Shown: positions 9,621 through 22,409, numbered from the stretch's first letter. The stretch: DNA of 64,000 bases from Strobilurus pachycystidiatus (GCA_019915135.1 JAHLMK010000002.1:1364001-1428000); one strand, 5' to 3'. The notes: a model not told the origin generated them from the letters alone. Translations and numbers: made by a program.

Positions 9621-11660
9621 GTAGGCCTGCGCGAGGTATCCCGGAGGATGCCGAGTTACGGTTCGGGGCGTCTAGAAGCGCACCGAGCTGTACAGCGCCA
9701 CCCTGGAGAAGGTCCCCAGAACCACTCTCCTACGCCCCGCAACGATGCCAACCCCTCTGCTTGCTTTGATCTCGCGTCGTCCGACAGCCGCGCCGTCTGA
9801 CGCCCTTTTGGCCGTCAATCATCGCGGCTTTCGTATCCACGCGCGCCCTGCGCGAGTTCCGAGCATTGTTCTGGAGGAATGGATCCGATGCATCGTTGCC
9901 GTCGATGACGGCTTGCTGAATAACAATTTGTTTGGATCTGGAGCTCTGTCTTCGTCAGAGTGACTGGCCTTGGTAAGTCGTCGAATTGGCTCCTAGTGGT
10001 TCCCATTGATTGGGTGGGTGGGCGCATTTTAGTTCACGTTATTGCGCGCCACGCTTGCTTTTGCCAACGACGTTGAGTTTCTTCCGCCGGCAACCTGGAG
10101 CCGCCTTTCGCTCGTGCCTTCCCAAGGCAACGAGACTTCTTCTGCGCTAGCCGTGAGCGCCTGGGTGCTTTTGTCGCCATGGGGTGAGTTTTGATTTTTA
10201 TTTCGTCGTGCCTGTTTTTGACGAGGTCTAGTGGCCGAAGGGCTACCTCCCGCCATCATCCTTCGAGGGAACGTTGATTTCCACCTCCCGCTTCGGTATT
10301 TCTGGCGGCATTCGTCCCGTAGGGAAATAGTGACGGCGTTCTGGGCGTCGACGGACGGGGGGGAGAGGGATCGGTGGGAGGAGAAGGTGAGGACGGAGGG
10401 CTTGTCCGAGGTGGGGATGGCGAGCGAGTGGGAGGAGGTGACCGAGGAGTGGTGGCTGGGAGCGATGGATTTCATTCGGTAGGGGGTTGATGAGTTCTGC
10501 TTCGGATTTCTTGTTCCCCGTAGTTTGCTTACGGACGTATATCCTTTTTGTTTTTTGATACCCAACTCGGGAGAGTCTTTTGATTGCGTTACTCTTGATT
10601 GTGATCGGCGCGTTGCGTGAGTTTTCACCAATACGTGTTCGTGGTGTTGTTCCTGATTTGCGTGATGGTCGATCGTCCATGGAGATATTCGCTGCGTAGT
10701 TCATCCTCCGAGGTCATGTGTCCGGATGATGCGAGTGCTCGTCTGGGAGGCGTTTGATGTGGGGATTGCTATTTGGCAAAGGTGGTCGTTCGTTTGACCG
10801 ATGGATCTGAATTTTCATCGTGACAGTCCTCGACTGTGTTTCTCTTTTGAAGAGAATGAGCTACGCTGTTTGGCTCGAAACCTATTTTTTGGTCTTTTCA
10901 CTGCTAGTTTTCGTTTCACGTCAGGACTCTCCTCCACGAGGAGATCCATGGTATTGTCTGGATGTTTTATTCCTGGTTCGTGCGGAAAGGCTGTCCGTTG
11001 TCGGAATAGAGTACGGGGTGTCGAAAAAGGATGAGTCCTCGACCCAAGGGTTGGTCGGGGTTTGTGGGTTTCTCAGCTTCCGCTCCGTATAGGAGATGTA
11101 GGTGGTGCGGGGTGTTGCAAGTTTGTTTTGCGCTGTGTAGGTGCACGACCCAGGGGTCTAGGGTGAGGGAAGGGGGGTGATAGAACATCGTGAGATCTAG
11201 GCGTGGCTCGGTATAGAATGTCGGGGTTTGTATACGTCGTAGTGGCCCCCGTAGATATCTTGCCTGAAGAAGGCATAATCCCTCTTTCGTGTGTCGAGAT
11301 AGATGTTGGGGGGTTCTCCACAGAACTTCCATACATCGTGCCATGATGGAGATATGTCCGTTCACCAGAGACCGAAGAAGAACCCAGTCTTCTTCTAGTC
11401 CAAGCAACCTATAGACCACGTCTATGACCCATGCAGCTCTGCCCAGAAGGCTCCGGTATTGAGTAGGACCTGATCGTACTGTTGGTTTGAATTCCGCAAT
11501 GTGGATGGTCAACTCCCTAAGGAGGGAGAGTACTCGATGTTCGGTTCTGCGAGCTCGTACAAGGGGGGGGATAGTGTCGGAGGTTGTGGTGATTGGAGGC
11601 GTTACCCCAACGCCGGGGGAGGGGGGAGGTTCCGATGTAGTGGTACGTGGGCAGTATGGA

Positions 11661-11671
11661 GACTTCGTCCT
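11661..11671 (-). other. Self-priming PBS of element G
   Basis: Two bases inside the LTR the minus strand reads AGGACGAAGTC. Its exact 11-nt complement GACTTCGTCCT lies within the LTR at 12047-12037, 35 nt after the start of a TATAAATA box. This geometry matches Tf1/sushi-type self-priming, where the transcript 5' end folds onto the PBS. Confidence 0.72.
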
Positions 11672-11673
11672 AT

Positions 11674-12523
11674 TGTTACGACCTGATCCCGCCGTGACAT
11701 GGACTCGCTCATGAGAGACTACCCCTGTAGTCAACCCATAGCTTTCCTGCGAGCGTACCACGTACATCCTCGTATCGTGCTTGACTGGTCGTACTGTACC
11801 AGTCATAAGGGCCCTCGATGGTCGCACATCCATCTCGCCAGAGACTGTGATACCGTAGGAACCTAATCCCAAGGTACAAGGCTCGCCGCCGGACCTAGTC
11901 CCAGGTATGGCATCGGGAAGCCTTCTCTCGTCGGAGTCAACGACGTTGGCGGAGGTATCGAAGGGAGACATGTGGGTGAGTCCTACCACGGAGAGCTCAG
12001 AGTACCCAACGGAGTTGTGTGGGGGAAAACTGGTTAAGGACGAAGTCTGAGTAGCTAGTACAGCACTGTCTCTGTATTTATACTAATCCCATGCTTGCTC
12101 ATCGCTCCTTTTCTCGAAGCTTCTACCACATACTCCCGATGCGTCGGGAGAGGTCCGACGCTGCGGATGACGGAGATCCCGACATCCCGATGACCGCCCG
12201 ACAGATCAATGGCCGCCCATTGGTCGGGAAGGCGGGTTTGGTCGGGTACCGACTCCCGCCTGACTCACGCGGCCTAAGTATATTCCCGGGGTGTCTTACA
12301 CCACGTGTGCTTGCTCCAAAGTGTATCCGGGAGGGCGGGAAGCCCGACAAGGGCGGGACTTCAGAATCCCAGCTTTGTCGCCATAAGGGATCGAACTCTC
12401 AACCCCTTAATATTCCTCTCGGCATCTTCCGGTGTGGCGCTGGTTCGCGTAGTCGTGGCATCGGGACGCCAAAGTGTGACCTAGGTGGAGGACCTTTAGT
12501 TACGGTGAGACCACACCATAACA
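11674..12523 (-). repeat. 5' LTR of element G
   Basis: Plus-strand ends are TGTTACG and CATAACA (inverted repeat TGTTA). A TATAAATA box lies at 12082-12075 on the minus strand. The first ~40 bp match the end of LTR family D, and the 11-mer GACTTCGTCCT is shared with D1 and D2, so G and D are related families. The flanks (CCTAT, CATAG) do not match, as expected when only one LTR of the element is present. Confidence 0.7.
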
Positions 12524-12862
12524 CATAGTAGCATTGAGCACAAGAATGGGCCTCTCGGGACTAACTTGACAGGCAAATCATCAATAAACTAGTGTTATTG
12601 AAGTGTTTATTGGACAGAAATCTACATAACACACTACCAATCTGATATAACTATGTTTTGTGAGTACTTATATTTCAGAAATTTGATACACAGACTCTGT
12701 ATAGCTTGTTAGACGGTAAGCTGACCCGGTTCGAGCTCTCCAAAAAGGCATATATGTGATAATATTCTAATTACACGCGTGTTACATGCATGGTTCCATT
12801 GAGGAACCACGGATTTAAGTCCATGCCCATTGTCCCCGATGTTATGTAGTGCAAGTCATATA
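12524..12862. other. AT-rich spacer, no gene recognised
   Basis: About 340 bp between LTR G and solo LTR C2. No ORF of note. A short hairpin (GGTTCC...GGAACC near 12790-12810) and a B-box-like GGTTCGAG near 12730 are present but do not build a tRNA. Confidence 0.5.
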
Positions 12863-12867
12863 CTACA

Positions 12868-13236
12868 TGTCATGACTTGACTGCGCCACAGACGCCTAGC
12901 CGATCGAAGGCGACGCCTACGCGGGCGGGAGCAACGGTATCGCGCCCATCGTCGGGATCTATCCGACGGCCGTCCGACGGTAGCACATGATGGCGGAGCT
13001 CGGCCGACGGGAAAGCGGGATCGGGCGGGATAGGGCGCGCTCCCGACCAATCACGAGCGGGATGGCGCGATGACTCGTGCGATGACTCGGGAATGAGTCA
13101 GAGGGGCGCACCCGCGCCCATCGGGCGTCGGGCGTCGGGAACTGTATAAAAGAGTCAGTAGTCAGTAGAGTAGTTCTTCAGAGAACCGTTGTCTTTCCCC
13201 CAGGATTCAATACACCACCCTTTACACCGCTCTCCA
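12868..13236 (+). repeat. Solo LTR C2, left 369 bp
   Basis: Sense strand begins TGTCATGACTTGACTG and matches the LTRs of element C. The LTR is split by the Plavaka element; the missing 50 bp are at 23274-23323, and 369+50 = 419 bp equals the LTR length in element C. CTACA flanks both outer ends (12863-12867 and 23324-23328), proving that this is a solo LTR with a 5-bp duplication. Confidence 0.93.
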
Positions 13237-13270
13237 CATCAGGAAACACCTTATAATCTTAAGTTGACTT
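13237..13270 (+). repeat. Left terminal inverted repeat of the Plavaka element
   Basis: Pairs with 23238-23271. The first 15 positions differ at one base; further in the two copies share ATCT-AAGTT-ACT with scattered mismatches. Confidence 0.85.
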
Positions 13271-13566
13271 GAAGATAATGTTTTTGTAATGTCTGCTATA
13301 AAGTTGTCAAAGTCTCTTCAAGCTGTAAAGATGTTTGAAGGCAGCTGCAGGTCAGCTTCTTTAATATAGCTGTTTTAAGACATACGAAAGAGTATATAAT
13401 CTCTTTCAAATTGAAGACATACGTACATGTACCTTCAGTCATTGTAAGTTGACTTAAACCTCAAGTATTGGCTACAATTAGATACAAATAACTTCAGTCA
13501 TTTTGAGGTATAAACTCTGCCTCCCTTTACTTGCAGATATCTGAAATAGTCTGAAGGGAAGTTTAA
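13271..13566. repeat. Left subterminal region of the Plavaka element
   Basis: Short motifs recur: AAGTTGACTT near 13261 and 13445, and CTTCAGTCATT near 13434 and 13493. Such subterminal repeats are where CACTA-group transposases usually bind. Confidence 0.5.
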
Positions 13567-16500
13567 TTATGCTAAGTACACAGTTTGGTAAGTGTATAAG
13601 CTGAGCCAATTATTAAGTAAGAAATGTTCACAAGTGTCCAGAACGGAATTTGATGAAATAGGAATATCCCACTGATCGGAGATACACTTCGCCCAATCTG
13701 GCACAAGATGTGCACTCTGCCGAATGTTGCTCAGTGGAACAATTGACCACTGCCGAGTTGTCTGATTTGATGAATAGGCTTTGGAAAGTGATGGGAGTAG
13801 ATGACTGCGAGCAGCCTTGGGCGTCAGAATGGGCTTGGTGTACCACTCAATATACGCCAATGGAACACGCGGCCAGTGCTCTGGTGTTTTCAGTGCAACA
13901 CCGTGAAGTGTCATTTCAGCAGGAACCTTGAAAATAACTCGTACTCGGCCAACACGGGTATCTGAATAAGGATTATTAAGAATGTAAGCACAGAATTCAT
14001 GATTTTACATGCCTTGTAGTCCAGCACTTTCCGCATCATCACCGGTCAGAACAATGACGGTGTCAAATTGTCCACCATTCTGTGGAGACGCCTTCACAAC
14101 ATCTCGAATCTCAAAATCATCGGTCAAGCCTTCCCGTCCAAACTTGAATGAATAATAAATGTCGACACCCTTAAAAGGGAGGGATGGGTACACGTAAGCA
14201 GCAGGACCAAGCTTTTCGCGCCCTAGGGCCATGAGATATGCCAGGAGATGAGATGTAAAGTGAGGAATATGATGTTGTTTTGCGATGCGAGTAAGAAGCT
14301 TGTTGGGGATACTGGGATGTTTCGGAAGAGATACTTGTTGTACACGACCACTGCGTACAGGATTTGACGGTATAGCTGGCGCAGCAGGAGGCGCAGCAGG
14401 AGGAGCAGCAGCTGGAGGCGGTGGCGGAGCTAATGATAAATTTGTCAATAGGTGACCATGACTGTGCAAGAAGCACATACCAATTTGGTCTTGGACCCAT
14501 TTTGTGTAGCGCGTGAAGGCGTGAATGTTCTCTTTTCGGAGGACCCACGTCGTCATTTGCGGATACTCGTCTCGTTTATTGGAGGCTCGCCATCCTTTTT
14601 TGGAAAAATCAATGTGTAGGCGCTCGAACATCTCAGTGTTGAAGTTGTTCGTAGCGCCAAAGAGGCGGATAGATGTTACGTAGTGACGGAGAGAGTGAAT
14701 TTTTGGAATATTAAAATGTTGGCGAAGGCCAACCTATCGAAACAATCAGTTCAACTGAGTCCCACCACCAAACTTCTGACTTACCTCGATAAAGTAGTCT
14801 TTATTAGCATGCCACGTATCCAGAGCCGCGTCCATATAACCAAGCGTCTCCTCATCGTGTGTAGAATACTGAGCAAGATAAATAAAGTCGAGAATGGCAC
14901 GACAGGCCGTGACGCCACGTTCGGGTATATTGGAACCAACCAAGCATGCGAGCAAGATCTTGCCCATGTTCTTGCGCTCTGCACCACTGATTTGTGAGAG
15001 AGCACTGATTCCGTTTTTGAAGTGACGTAGGCCGAGGCCGGGAGGAAGACAACGAATGCGGCGGTCCATCTCCTCCTCGGTCAGGAGAGTCTGACACCAG
15101 TCAATGAGATGTTTGAGAACGCCTTGATAGAGTTGATGGAGGACATCGGGGGTAGTACTGAGATGAATGTTGGTGTGGGGAAGATCGGCCCAGAAGGGCT
15201 TCGGGGCATGACCAGATACGTTCTGTTCCATGCAGGCGGAAAAATAAGCTGAAGTCGATGTTGTCGAGACTTTTGCCTCGGACATGACTCCCAGAGTCCA
15301 TGAAGGAGTGCGCATAACATGCTCGATGTCGTCGCCCATCTCTGTGGCGCCACATCGACACTTTGGACATGTGCCGTACTTGGCGCAGGTGACCAAACAC
15401 TGCTCGGGATAATCGGCCACGTAACTCGCTAGGACTGGATGGACCATGCGCACGGAACCGTCACCACTGGTCATCTCAACACCGTCCTTGCCCGGTTGGA
15501 CGAGGGGAGAGAAGATTTCGGTCATAGCTGCATGGAAAATGCGCTGATAACGAGAGCGCATGACTGTCTTCGAGATGTTTCCCTTGTTGAGTTTCTCGAT
15601 GGGAAGGTAACCGATAAGGATACAAGCCAGCTGGGATGGCTTGCGTCGGATGTGACTGGGGATATTCCCGAGGGTAAGATAGACGGGATAGGCCTGGCGA
15701 CTGCCCGAGAATTGCGTGAGCTGCGTCTTGTCGGTTGAGACGATGAGTGGTGCAAGTGTGTGGCCCTCGGGCAACTTGTCCTGTTCCACGTTCAGTAATG
15801 CAATGAGATGAGGATCCCAGTTTATTTACCTGAATAAAGCGCCACCATTTGGCGGTCCACATTTCATTATACAGCCGACGGTCACCAGAATTGTCACTGA
15901 ATAAAGTACTGGGCTTGTAAACGAGGTGATCTGCAAGCTCGGGATCACCCCATAAGGAGCGAATGGCTTCAAGGATGTCTCTATGGCGTAGTGTAAAGGT
16001 CTCGCCCGGAAGGTCAGGGAAGGACAGGTGTTTGACTTTCCAGTCACCCGCACGGCGCGGAAGAGAGTCAACAATTTGGTGCAAGCCACGTGTCGAGCTG
16101 TAAGACAGACCGAGCTTCTGTTGTACCTGCGGATGGAGTTAGAACAGGTGCGAGGTAGACATAGAGTGAGCAGGCATACCCCGGGGATACTTAACAGCTC
16201 ATTGAAGGCGTTGTGACCTATACCTTGATTCACCATCCACTTTGCGATCTGCCAATCCAGCTCCGAGGCAAACGGCTTATACCACTCAACGTCAGACAAG
16301 TCCGATGCACCACTACCGTCCATGACAACATCGGGGGAGAGCGTCGTTCCAAACAAAGCAGCCCACTTCTCATGGACATTGGTTGACATACGGAAGACTC
16401 GTCCGGCTGTAGGATGTTCATCGGAGACGCGTTCTGACGTCTCGTCGTCGTCGTCGTCATCAAGATAGCGAGCCCGACCACCCAGCAGCGTCTGCATACG

Positions 16501-17007
16501 CAAGCGCTGAGTTGAAGGTCCTGGCCCAGCCTGACCTATGGCTGGGACATCTTCAACAGTCTCGAACACCTCCGTCGCCTGTGCGTGGTCAAGCCACTCC
16601 CGGAAAGCCAGTCCCGCATCCTCATCCTCATCTATCTCGGGATCATCACTATCGGACTCATCGCTTGCATCCTCAATTTCATCCTCTTCGACGCTACCAT
16701 CGGGCAGTTCACTCTCCTGGACAGTCGAGTCCAGAGGCACGATATTGTCGTCGGCTTCGTCATCATCCTCACAGGCTGTGTGGAAGTTGGAGGCAGTGGT
16801 ATCATCAAACGCCTGCGCCGAATGGGATGCTTCCACAACGTTAGGTGCTGCTATGAGGGTTGCGCCCGCCAGATGAGCGGGAGATTTCGCCGTCTTCAGC
16901 CAGTCCTTGCATGACTTGGCCTGGCGCAGATGACTACGCATGCCACCAACGGTAGCAAAGGTACGCAAACATTCCGGATTTTCGCAACGAACGAGGTGTG
17001 GGGCCAT
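13567..17007 (-). CDS. Plavaka transposase, six exons
   Basis: Exon model (minus): 17007-16180, 16126-15830, 15780-14785, 14733-14481, 14429-14013, 13961-13567. All phases agree and give 1061 aa with no stop. The N-terminus is a C2H2-like zinc finger (ENPECLRTF...RSHLRQAKSC), followed by an Asp/Glu-rich linker. Exons 2-3 hold the Plavaka core: KWWRFIQ, then LIVSTDKTQLTQFSG, VYLTLGNIPSHIRRKPS, ASYVADYPEQCLVTC and a CPKC pair. Exon 4 has the conserved HFNIPKIHSLRHY ... ERLHIDF block. Exon 5 starts with a proline/alanine run. The intron before exon 6 has a GC donor. The last exon has VRVIFKVP and a C-terminal domain typical of the family. It should cut and join the element ends. Confidence 0.92.
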
Positions 17008-18133
17008 GATCGATGAGGGGCGCGTGAAAACTCTGATAGGGAGATATATCAGCTTGACGAGGCAGATGACGGGACAATTGATTTACCAGCAGGCGTAAAC
17101 GGGCGTATTGCTCACGAAGAGTATACGAAGGATGAAAAAATCTACAATACTACAATCAATATGTGTTATAAGGTCGGAGCGCACATGTCACTTGTCCAAA
17201 GCTGGCCAGACATATGGAACTAGGCTCAAAGGTCGGCCCTGTGTCTACATATGTCTAGCCAGCCATGAAGAAGTGAGCTCGGTGGAGGATTCAACTTACC
17301 GAGTCGACGGGTCGCTAGGTGAAAGATGTGCGCCGATGCGCCGCGGTCAAGCAAGCTAGTAGGAAGTCACAGTTAGTACGTAGCCAGACAGCTAAGACAC
17401 AAAAAAAGCAGCAGACAGCCTCGCCATACGACTTTTCAGTGGGCGGCGGGGCAAGAATGGTATATGAAACAGCGTACAAGAAAAAACGCCAAAAATGAAG
17501 CAAAATCGCGGCAAAAAAGGACGAAAAGCTTACGTGAAGTAGACGGCAAGATGCCCTATGCGTGGGGAGGGGAAGGACGTAGATGCGGCGTACTTGTGCA
17601 AAACAGAGTACAGCAGATGTGCGACTAGGACAAACCTGAGTCGACACTATCCGGCTTGCTGGAACAAATCCGAGCACAAGCAAAGAGGGGCGGTGGGAAG
17701 AGGCGGCGAGGTCTAGCGGTGCAATGGGGGCGAGGTCCAGTGGCGGCAAAGGGGATGAATGGGGAGAGCAGACGACAGAGTAAGAACGGCTTTGGGCGCC
17801 GTGTTTGGTCTTGTTGACTACAGCCTTGGACCTTGGTTGGAGTTGCGATCGCCCTTATCAAAAACCATCAGTGCCCCTCAACTAGTGCCAGCTACGACCG
17901 ATTTTACTCCATCCGGAGCCGTCTCATCCAGCTGTCGAAATTCGGAATCGGGTCTGCTCTCTGCCACTCCAATCCGCGTCCGCTCATCCGCAAGTTTAGC
18001 TGTCAGCCTACCACTCACCGTCACCTCTCCTCACGTCCGCATCGACTACCAAGCACTACGACTTTGCGTCTAGTGTTTTGCCTCCACGACTTTGCGTCTG
18101 GTGCATATTGGATTAAAGTTGTGTACTTAATCC
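17008..18133. other. Divergent intergenic region of the Plavaka element
   Basis: 1.1 kb between the transposase start and the first cargo gene, which is transcribed the other way. It probably holds both promoters. Open frames here lack motifs and are treated as chance. Confidence 0.45.
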
Positions 18134-20382
18134 ATGGTGCATTCCTATGAAGGGGAGCTGGCCCGCGGATTCCTAGACGATGGAGTTTTCGTGACCACGC
18201 CGAATGCTGACTACATTCCCGCCGATGTGCTAGTCAAAGTACGCGAAGTGCGCTTACGGGCCGACGGTCGTTTTGGCCAGGACGATCCGCTCCTGCACCC
18301 ACAATACTTTGACTCGAGAGTACCCCACCTCTGTTGCATCCCGCGCAAGAGCCCTCGCGTAACCGGCACACTGGCGCTCTGGGACGCTCCCACTCGTGCC
18401 GACTTTGAGACTCTCCCCGCCACTGGCGTCACGCGCAATATTGGCCGCTTATCTTCCGCGGTGCGCAAACATCTCGCCAACGCCGTGCTCGATGCTCTGA
18501 AGCGTGTTCAGTGCAATCTCAAAGAGGATATCAACAAGGGAGCGAACGGCGACCGCACCCTCATGACTCTTCTCAACCGTCTCCCGTATTTTCTTCGCCG
18601 ATTGGACTTATTTTCGTCTTACACCGAGGCGCTTGCCGTCTATCGTCATACTCAGCGCATTGCACTCGAGTTACTGGGACGTTACTGTTGGCTCACTTTG
18701 GCGCGGTTCCGATACTACGGTGTTGACGACATGCGCTACGGCGCAACGGGATCTGTAATCGACAACATGTCTTTGGTCGCTCAAGTTGTCGGGGCGTTGA
18801 CTATGGATTTGACCGTTGCCGAGAACCTCCATCGGGTGAGTCCTGTATGTAGCCGTTCAGTTCATTGATGCTAATTCTTCTGATAGTGTGGGATTCCATT
18901 CTGGCTTGTGCGCCCTCTCTCCATGAAGAAGGACATAGCCGCTACTTGCTGGCTCCCAGATGATGTTCCGCCCCCACCCGCCGACCATTGGACGGAGTGC
19001 ATGTGGACAGATGAAGAACCGCGGAATAAGGTCGTCTTCACCGGCCGCTCCTGGGACGTGGAACGCTACCGTGCTATGCATGACCATGTTGTCAAGGCGT
19101 CATCGTACGGCTCCTACGCTGAGATCCTTGCTGTCAATCAAGCCCAACCTATTGCTCCTGTACCGTCCACCTCTTCAACGCATCAAGCTGGTGCTACGAC
19201 TTCCAAGTCGCAAAAGAAACAAGGGCGGACACGGACTGCACCTTGTACGTGTTCATCTATTGGGTGGGGTGACTCGAACTTCCACTCACTAACCTTGTCT
19301 AGATCCAGCACGCCAACGGGGCGGCCTGCCCAAGCCACTTGCAGCGGGGCGCGATAAGTTCGTCGATGTCGACACACCTTTGTTGCCCGCTGGCCTGCCA
19401 AACTGGATCGCTGCCAGCAAGGCCGCCAGCGCAAAAGGTGGACTGATCGGACAAGACCAGGAGCCCTGGCCCGGCGCACATTCTGGTTACGCGCTACCAG
19501 ATCCTAATGCCATAGTTAGTGCTAGCAAGGAGGAGGTCATCGCTGGTCAGCTGCGTGTTCTTGTTAGACTGTTTGACATTCTCTTGTACCGCATCACTGC
19601 GATGACCTTGGACGTTCTCAAGACCAAACAATGGCGTACTATCTTAACCTTGGAAACGCGAACTCCCCCACAGCCCGGCACCAAGGCGTTCACCGATCGT
19701 CAAGAGATGCAGGACCTCCTCAACCGATGTCTCAAGGCGTCGCATTTACAGGTGTGTTACATGTCCTCACGCCGTAGTATGTGAATTCACCAGGGCATAG
19801 GGTGCTGTTGACCTCTCTAACCTCGATTCAATGCCACTGGTCTGGTATGGGAATCCAATCAATCTCTCGGCGCCGCTCTCTCCAGCCGTTACGAGGCCTA
19901 TCCTCTATGAGCTGGCGGAGATCAATTTCCGATGGGATCTTCTTTCGCTTGACTCATTCTTGTACCAACTCAAACCGGTCTACAGTGGGGACAATACGGA
20001 AGGGGAAACAGGTGAAAACTGGAGCGCACTCGACGCGTCATCCTGGCCAGACCGAGAAGCGGCTATCCTTGATTTCATCCCTCACTTTGGTGGTAGTCTC
20101 ATACCTGACTATGACGTTAAGGAAGAGGTCGGCTTTGCGTCCAAGCACGCCCCCGCCCGAGCCAAGGCGTTGTACGCCCTCTTTGAGGTGATGCTCGGTT
20201 GGGACGTTACGCAGAAGGACATGAGTAAGGAAAGCTGGGAGGCTGCGCACACCCTGCGATCTCCGCCTATCAGTTATGCAGAGCTTGATGCAGGGGAGTA
20301 CCACATTGTGGCGTGGTTTATTCATTGTTTTACAGATGTCTTCAACCGCCCTCCCGTTCTTCCTCATTGTCGTTTCTCTTAG
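18134..20382 (+). CDS. Uncharacterised cargo gene 1 of the Plavaka element, four exons, 696 aa
   Basis: Exons 18134-18835, 18887-19244, 19303-19751, 19801-20382; phases are consistent and no stop interrupts the frame. The introns are 49-58 bp with GT-AG ends. I do not recognise the fold. Visible features are an N-terminal half rich in hydrophobic/aromatic residues, the motif HRCGIPFWLVRP at the exon 1/2 joint, a Ser/Thr/Gln-rich linker around residues 300-360, and MPLVWYGNPINLSAPLSPA near residue 515. There is no signal peptide and no clear membrane span. Its place between transposase and DUF6532 gene inside intact transposon ends marks it as cargo. Confidence 0.82.
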
Positions 20383-20600
20383 CAGTACCTGTTATGTTGA
20401 GTGGCGTTTTTTCGAATTTTTTGGACTACTGTACTTTCAGAATATTATGCATTGGTGCCTAGTCGCTCTCTTAGGCGCCGCCGCTGCTCACTGTCAGAAT
20501 GCTACTTTCAGTAGGTGCATAACACGACGTCCTAATTGGGCAGCTGAGGGTGGGATGGGTCTGTGCGTGCGAAGAAAGGCATGACCCTGACGCGTCGACG

Positions 20601-20608
20601 TATATATT
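20601..20608 (+). promoter_or_regulatory. TATA box of the DUF6532 cargo gene
   Basis: TATATATT lies about 100 bp before the ATG at 20707, in a C/T-rich leader. Confidence 0.5.
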
Positions 20609-20706
20609 CGGCTGTTTGTCCTGATCATTCTCATTTCTTTCCCACCAACACTCTCACTCTTTATTTTTCATTTCACTGCCCCGCCTCCACACTCACTGTC
20701 ATCGTA

Positions 20707-22409
20707 ATGGCCAAAGGCAACACCGTCAAGTCTCCCGCTGTTTTGCACACGGGTGACAAGCCGGCGCCGAAGAAAACCGCTGCTGTTTTGCACACGGCGG
20801 GTAAGGCCAACACCACGTCCGCGACTCGCCTCAGTGCCGCGCAGAAGAAGGCGGAGAAGCAAGCGCAAGCTGCAGGTGCGCGCCGTCTTTTCCCTTATAG
20901 TCACCTGCTCATCTTGGGCTAGCTATCCGGGCACGTAACGCGGCGCTCTTGGCACAGGAGTCCGACGCCGAAGCGGATGTCCTGGAGGAGGGTCATAATG
21001 GTGAGCTCAACATGTGCGCGCAGATCTGATGTTGCTAACCTGAGATACCGCCGTAGGACCTGTCACTGCTCCAGCCGTCGACGACGACGACGATGCGGAG
21101 GACGCGGAGGACGCCGACAAGCTTCCAGCCTCGTCAGATGTCGAGGATGACATCCCGGTCGCTTCTAGTGACCCGATTGACTTTGACGAGTCTTCAGACA
21201 CTATCGTGAGCTCAATGGATTGTGCTTCCACCTGACGTACTCACTCTGTGGCCTAGGTTGTCACTTCTGACCCTTTTGTCACTCCCAAGAAGGTCCAGAA
21301 GCGGGCGCGTGGACGCCGAGGTGATGACTCTGACGACGAGCAAGACCGCGCTCCTGTCAAGAGCGCCAAGGTGACGGCGAGCCAGCTCTCTCCCGCATCC
21401 CAGCGTCTCGGGGTGCAGAGCAAGAAGCACATGGTGGTCGTTACGGCCACCCGTACTCCTTATCCGGGACCTCTCAACCGTCTTGCACATGCGGCGGAGG
21501 TCATCAAGGAGGCTGCCATGGCTCCGGGTGCTGACTCCGAGCTCCGCGCCACCTGGACGCGCTTGCAGCAGAGCCCGAACAAGTGGCAGAGACTCCTCAT
21601 TTGGGTATGTACTACACAATCATTTTCTTGAAGCATAGCTGACATGCTAAGGTCACATATTCACGTGGGCAGCTGATGAATGCCATCATCCGCGTCGCTC
21701 GCGAGCAACTCTCAGCCTTGGGAATTCCGGGTTCCATGCGCCCTACTGAAATTGTTGAGGTTATCGCTTGGTTCATCAAGACGGAAGCTTACAAGTTCGG
21801 TGGTTTGGATGTTCTGGTACGTGTTCTGAAGTCATATGATCCAAGTCATTATGTTGAAGTAATTGCTAGAAACGGACCTTCGATAACGATATGCCTTTTC
21901 AAGCAGGCTTTTTCGAGGCTGTTCCCCGCGCTCTATTTATGGAGGGCCGGGGTAAGGCCAATTCGGAGATGTTCAGGACTATGATTGAGTTGCAGAAGTT
22001 ACCAACAGTCTTCATGGCTCTTACTATGACAGCTGTGAGTACTAGTTGACATATTGTTTATGACTTGATCTCATTGTGTTTGTAGATCGAACATGCTCTT
22101 GAGGAGTGGCGTGATGGCACCATGCGTCGCACAGACTTCAAGGAGGACTCTTCAGTTCGCTACTTTTATCATATGTCTGGCTTGGAGCATGTGGAAACCC
22201 ATGCTCCCAAGTTTATTGGATCTATTCAATCTTCTTTGTTCAAGGACATGCTGTACGTTTCACTGGTTCACTTGCCTCCTTTTCCTAACAGCACTTTCAT
22301 CAGTGTTCATACCAACAAGACTTTTCTTTTGGAAACTACTGTTTCGCACGCCATGGGCTCTCTCAACTTTGCTGCTTTGGAGGCCTCTGTTGATTCGTCT
22401 TCTGCCTAA
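20707..22409 (+). CDS. DUF6532 domain protein, cargo gene 2 of the Plavaka element, eight exons
   Basis: Exons 20707-20875, 20923-21000, 21057-21205, 21257-21604, 21652-21816, 21870-22034, 22086-22252, 22292-22409; 452 aa, all phases agree. The N-terminus repeats AVLHT-(G/A)-(D/G)K twice and is Lys/Ala-rich, followed by an acidic Asp-rich stretch (residues ~85-125). The C-terminal ~230 residues match the DUF6532 pattern of Agaricomycetes: a helical start (LMNAIIRVAREQL), then KRTFDNDMPFQAGFFEAVPR, then ALTMTAIEHALEEW and YFYHMSGLEHV. Function is unknown for the family. The 3' end of intron 4 could instead be 21 bases downstream, which is also in frame. Confidence 0.87.

Larger units (their letters stand above)
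9621..12523 (-). mobile_element. LTR retrotransposon G, 5' LTR and start of internal region
   Basis: An 849/850-bp LTR (11674-12523) is followed on the minus strand by a self-priming-type PBS and about 2 kb of internal sequence that ends where element B was inserted. No gag motif was recognised in the 2 kb. Minus-strand frames at 10029-10704 are Ser/Arg/Pro-rich and at 10967-11673 are open but unfamiliar. A short plus-strand ORF at 9745-9963 (72 aa) has no recognisable motif. The rest of G should lie left of the window. Confidence 0.65.

Noticed and set aside
10967..11989. 340-aa minus-strand ORF as a gene
   Set aside because: Its first ~105 codons lie inside LTR G and it runs across the LTR/PBS boundary; no motif supports it.
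12016..12525. A 510-bp LTR starting at TGTGTGG
   Set aside because: A better left end at 11674 gives TGTTA inverted ends and a PBS with an exact 11-nt match in the LTR.
12690..12760. tRNA gene
   Set aside because: A B-box-like GGTTCGAG is present, but no acceptor stem or anticodon arm can be built.
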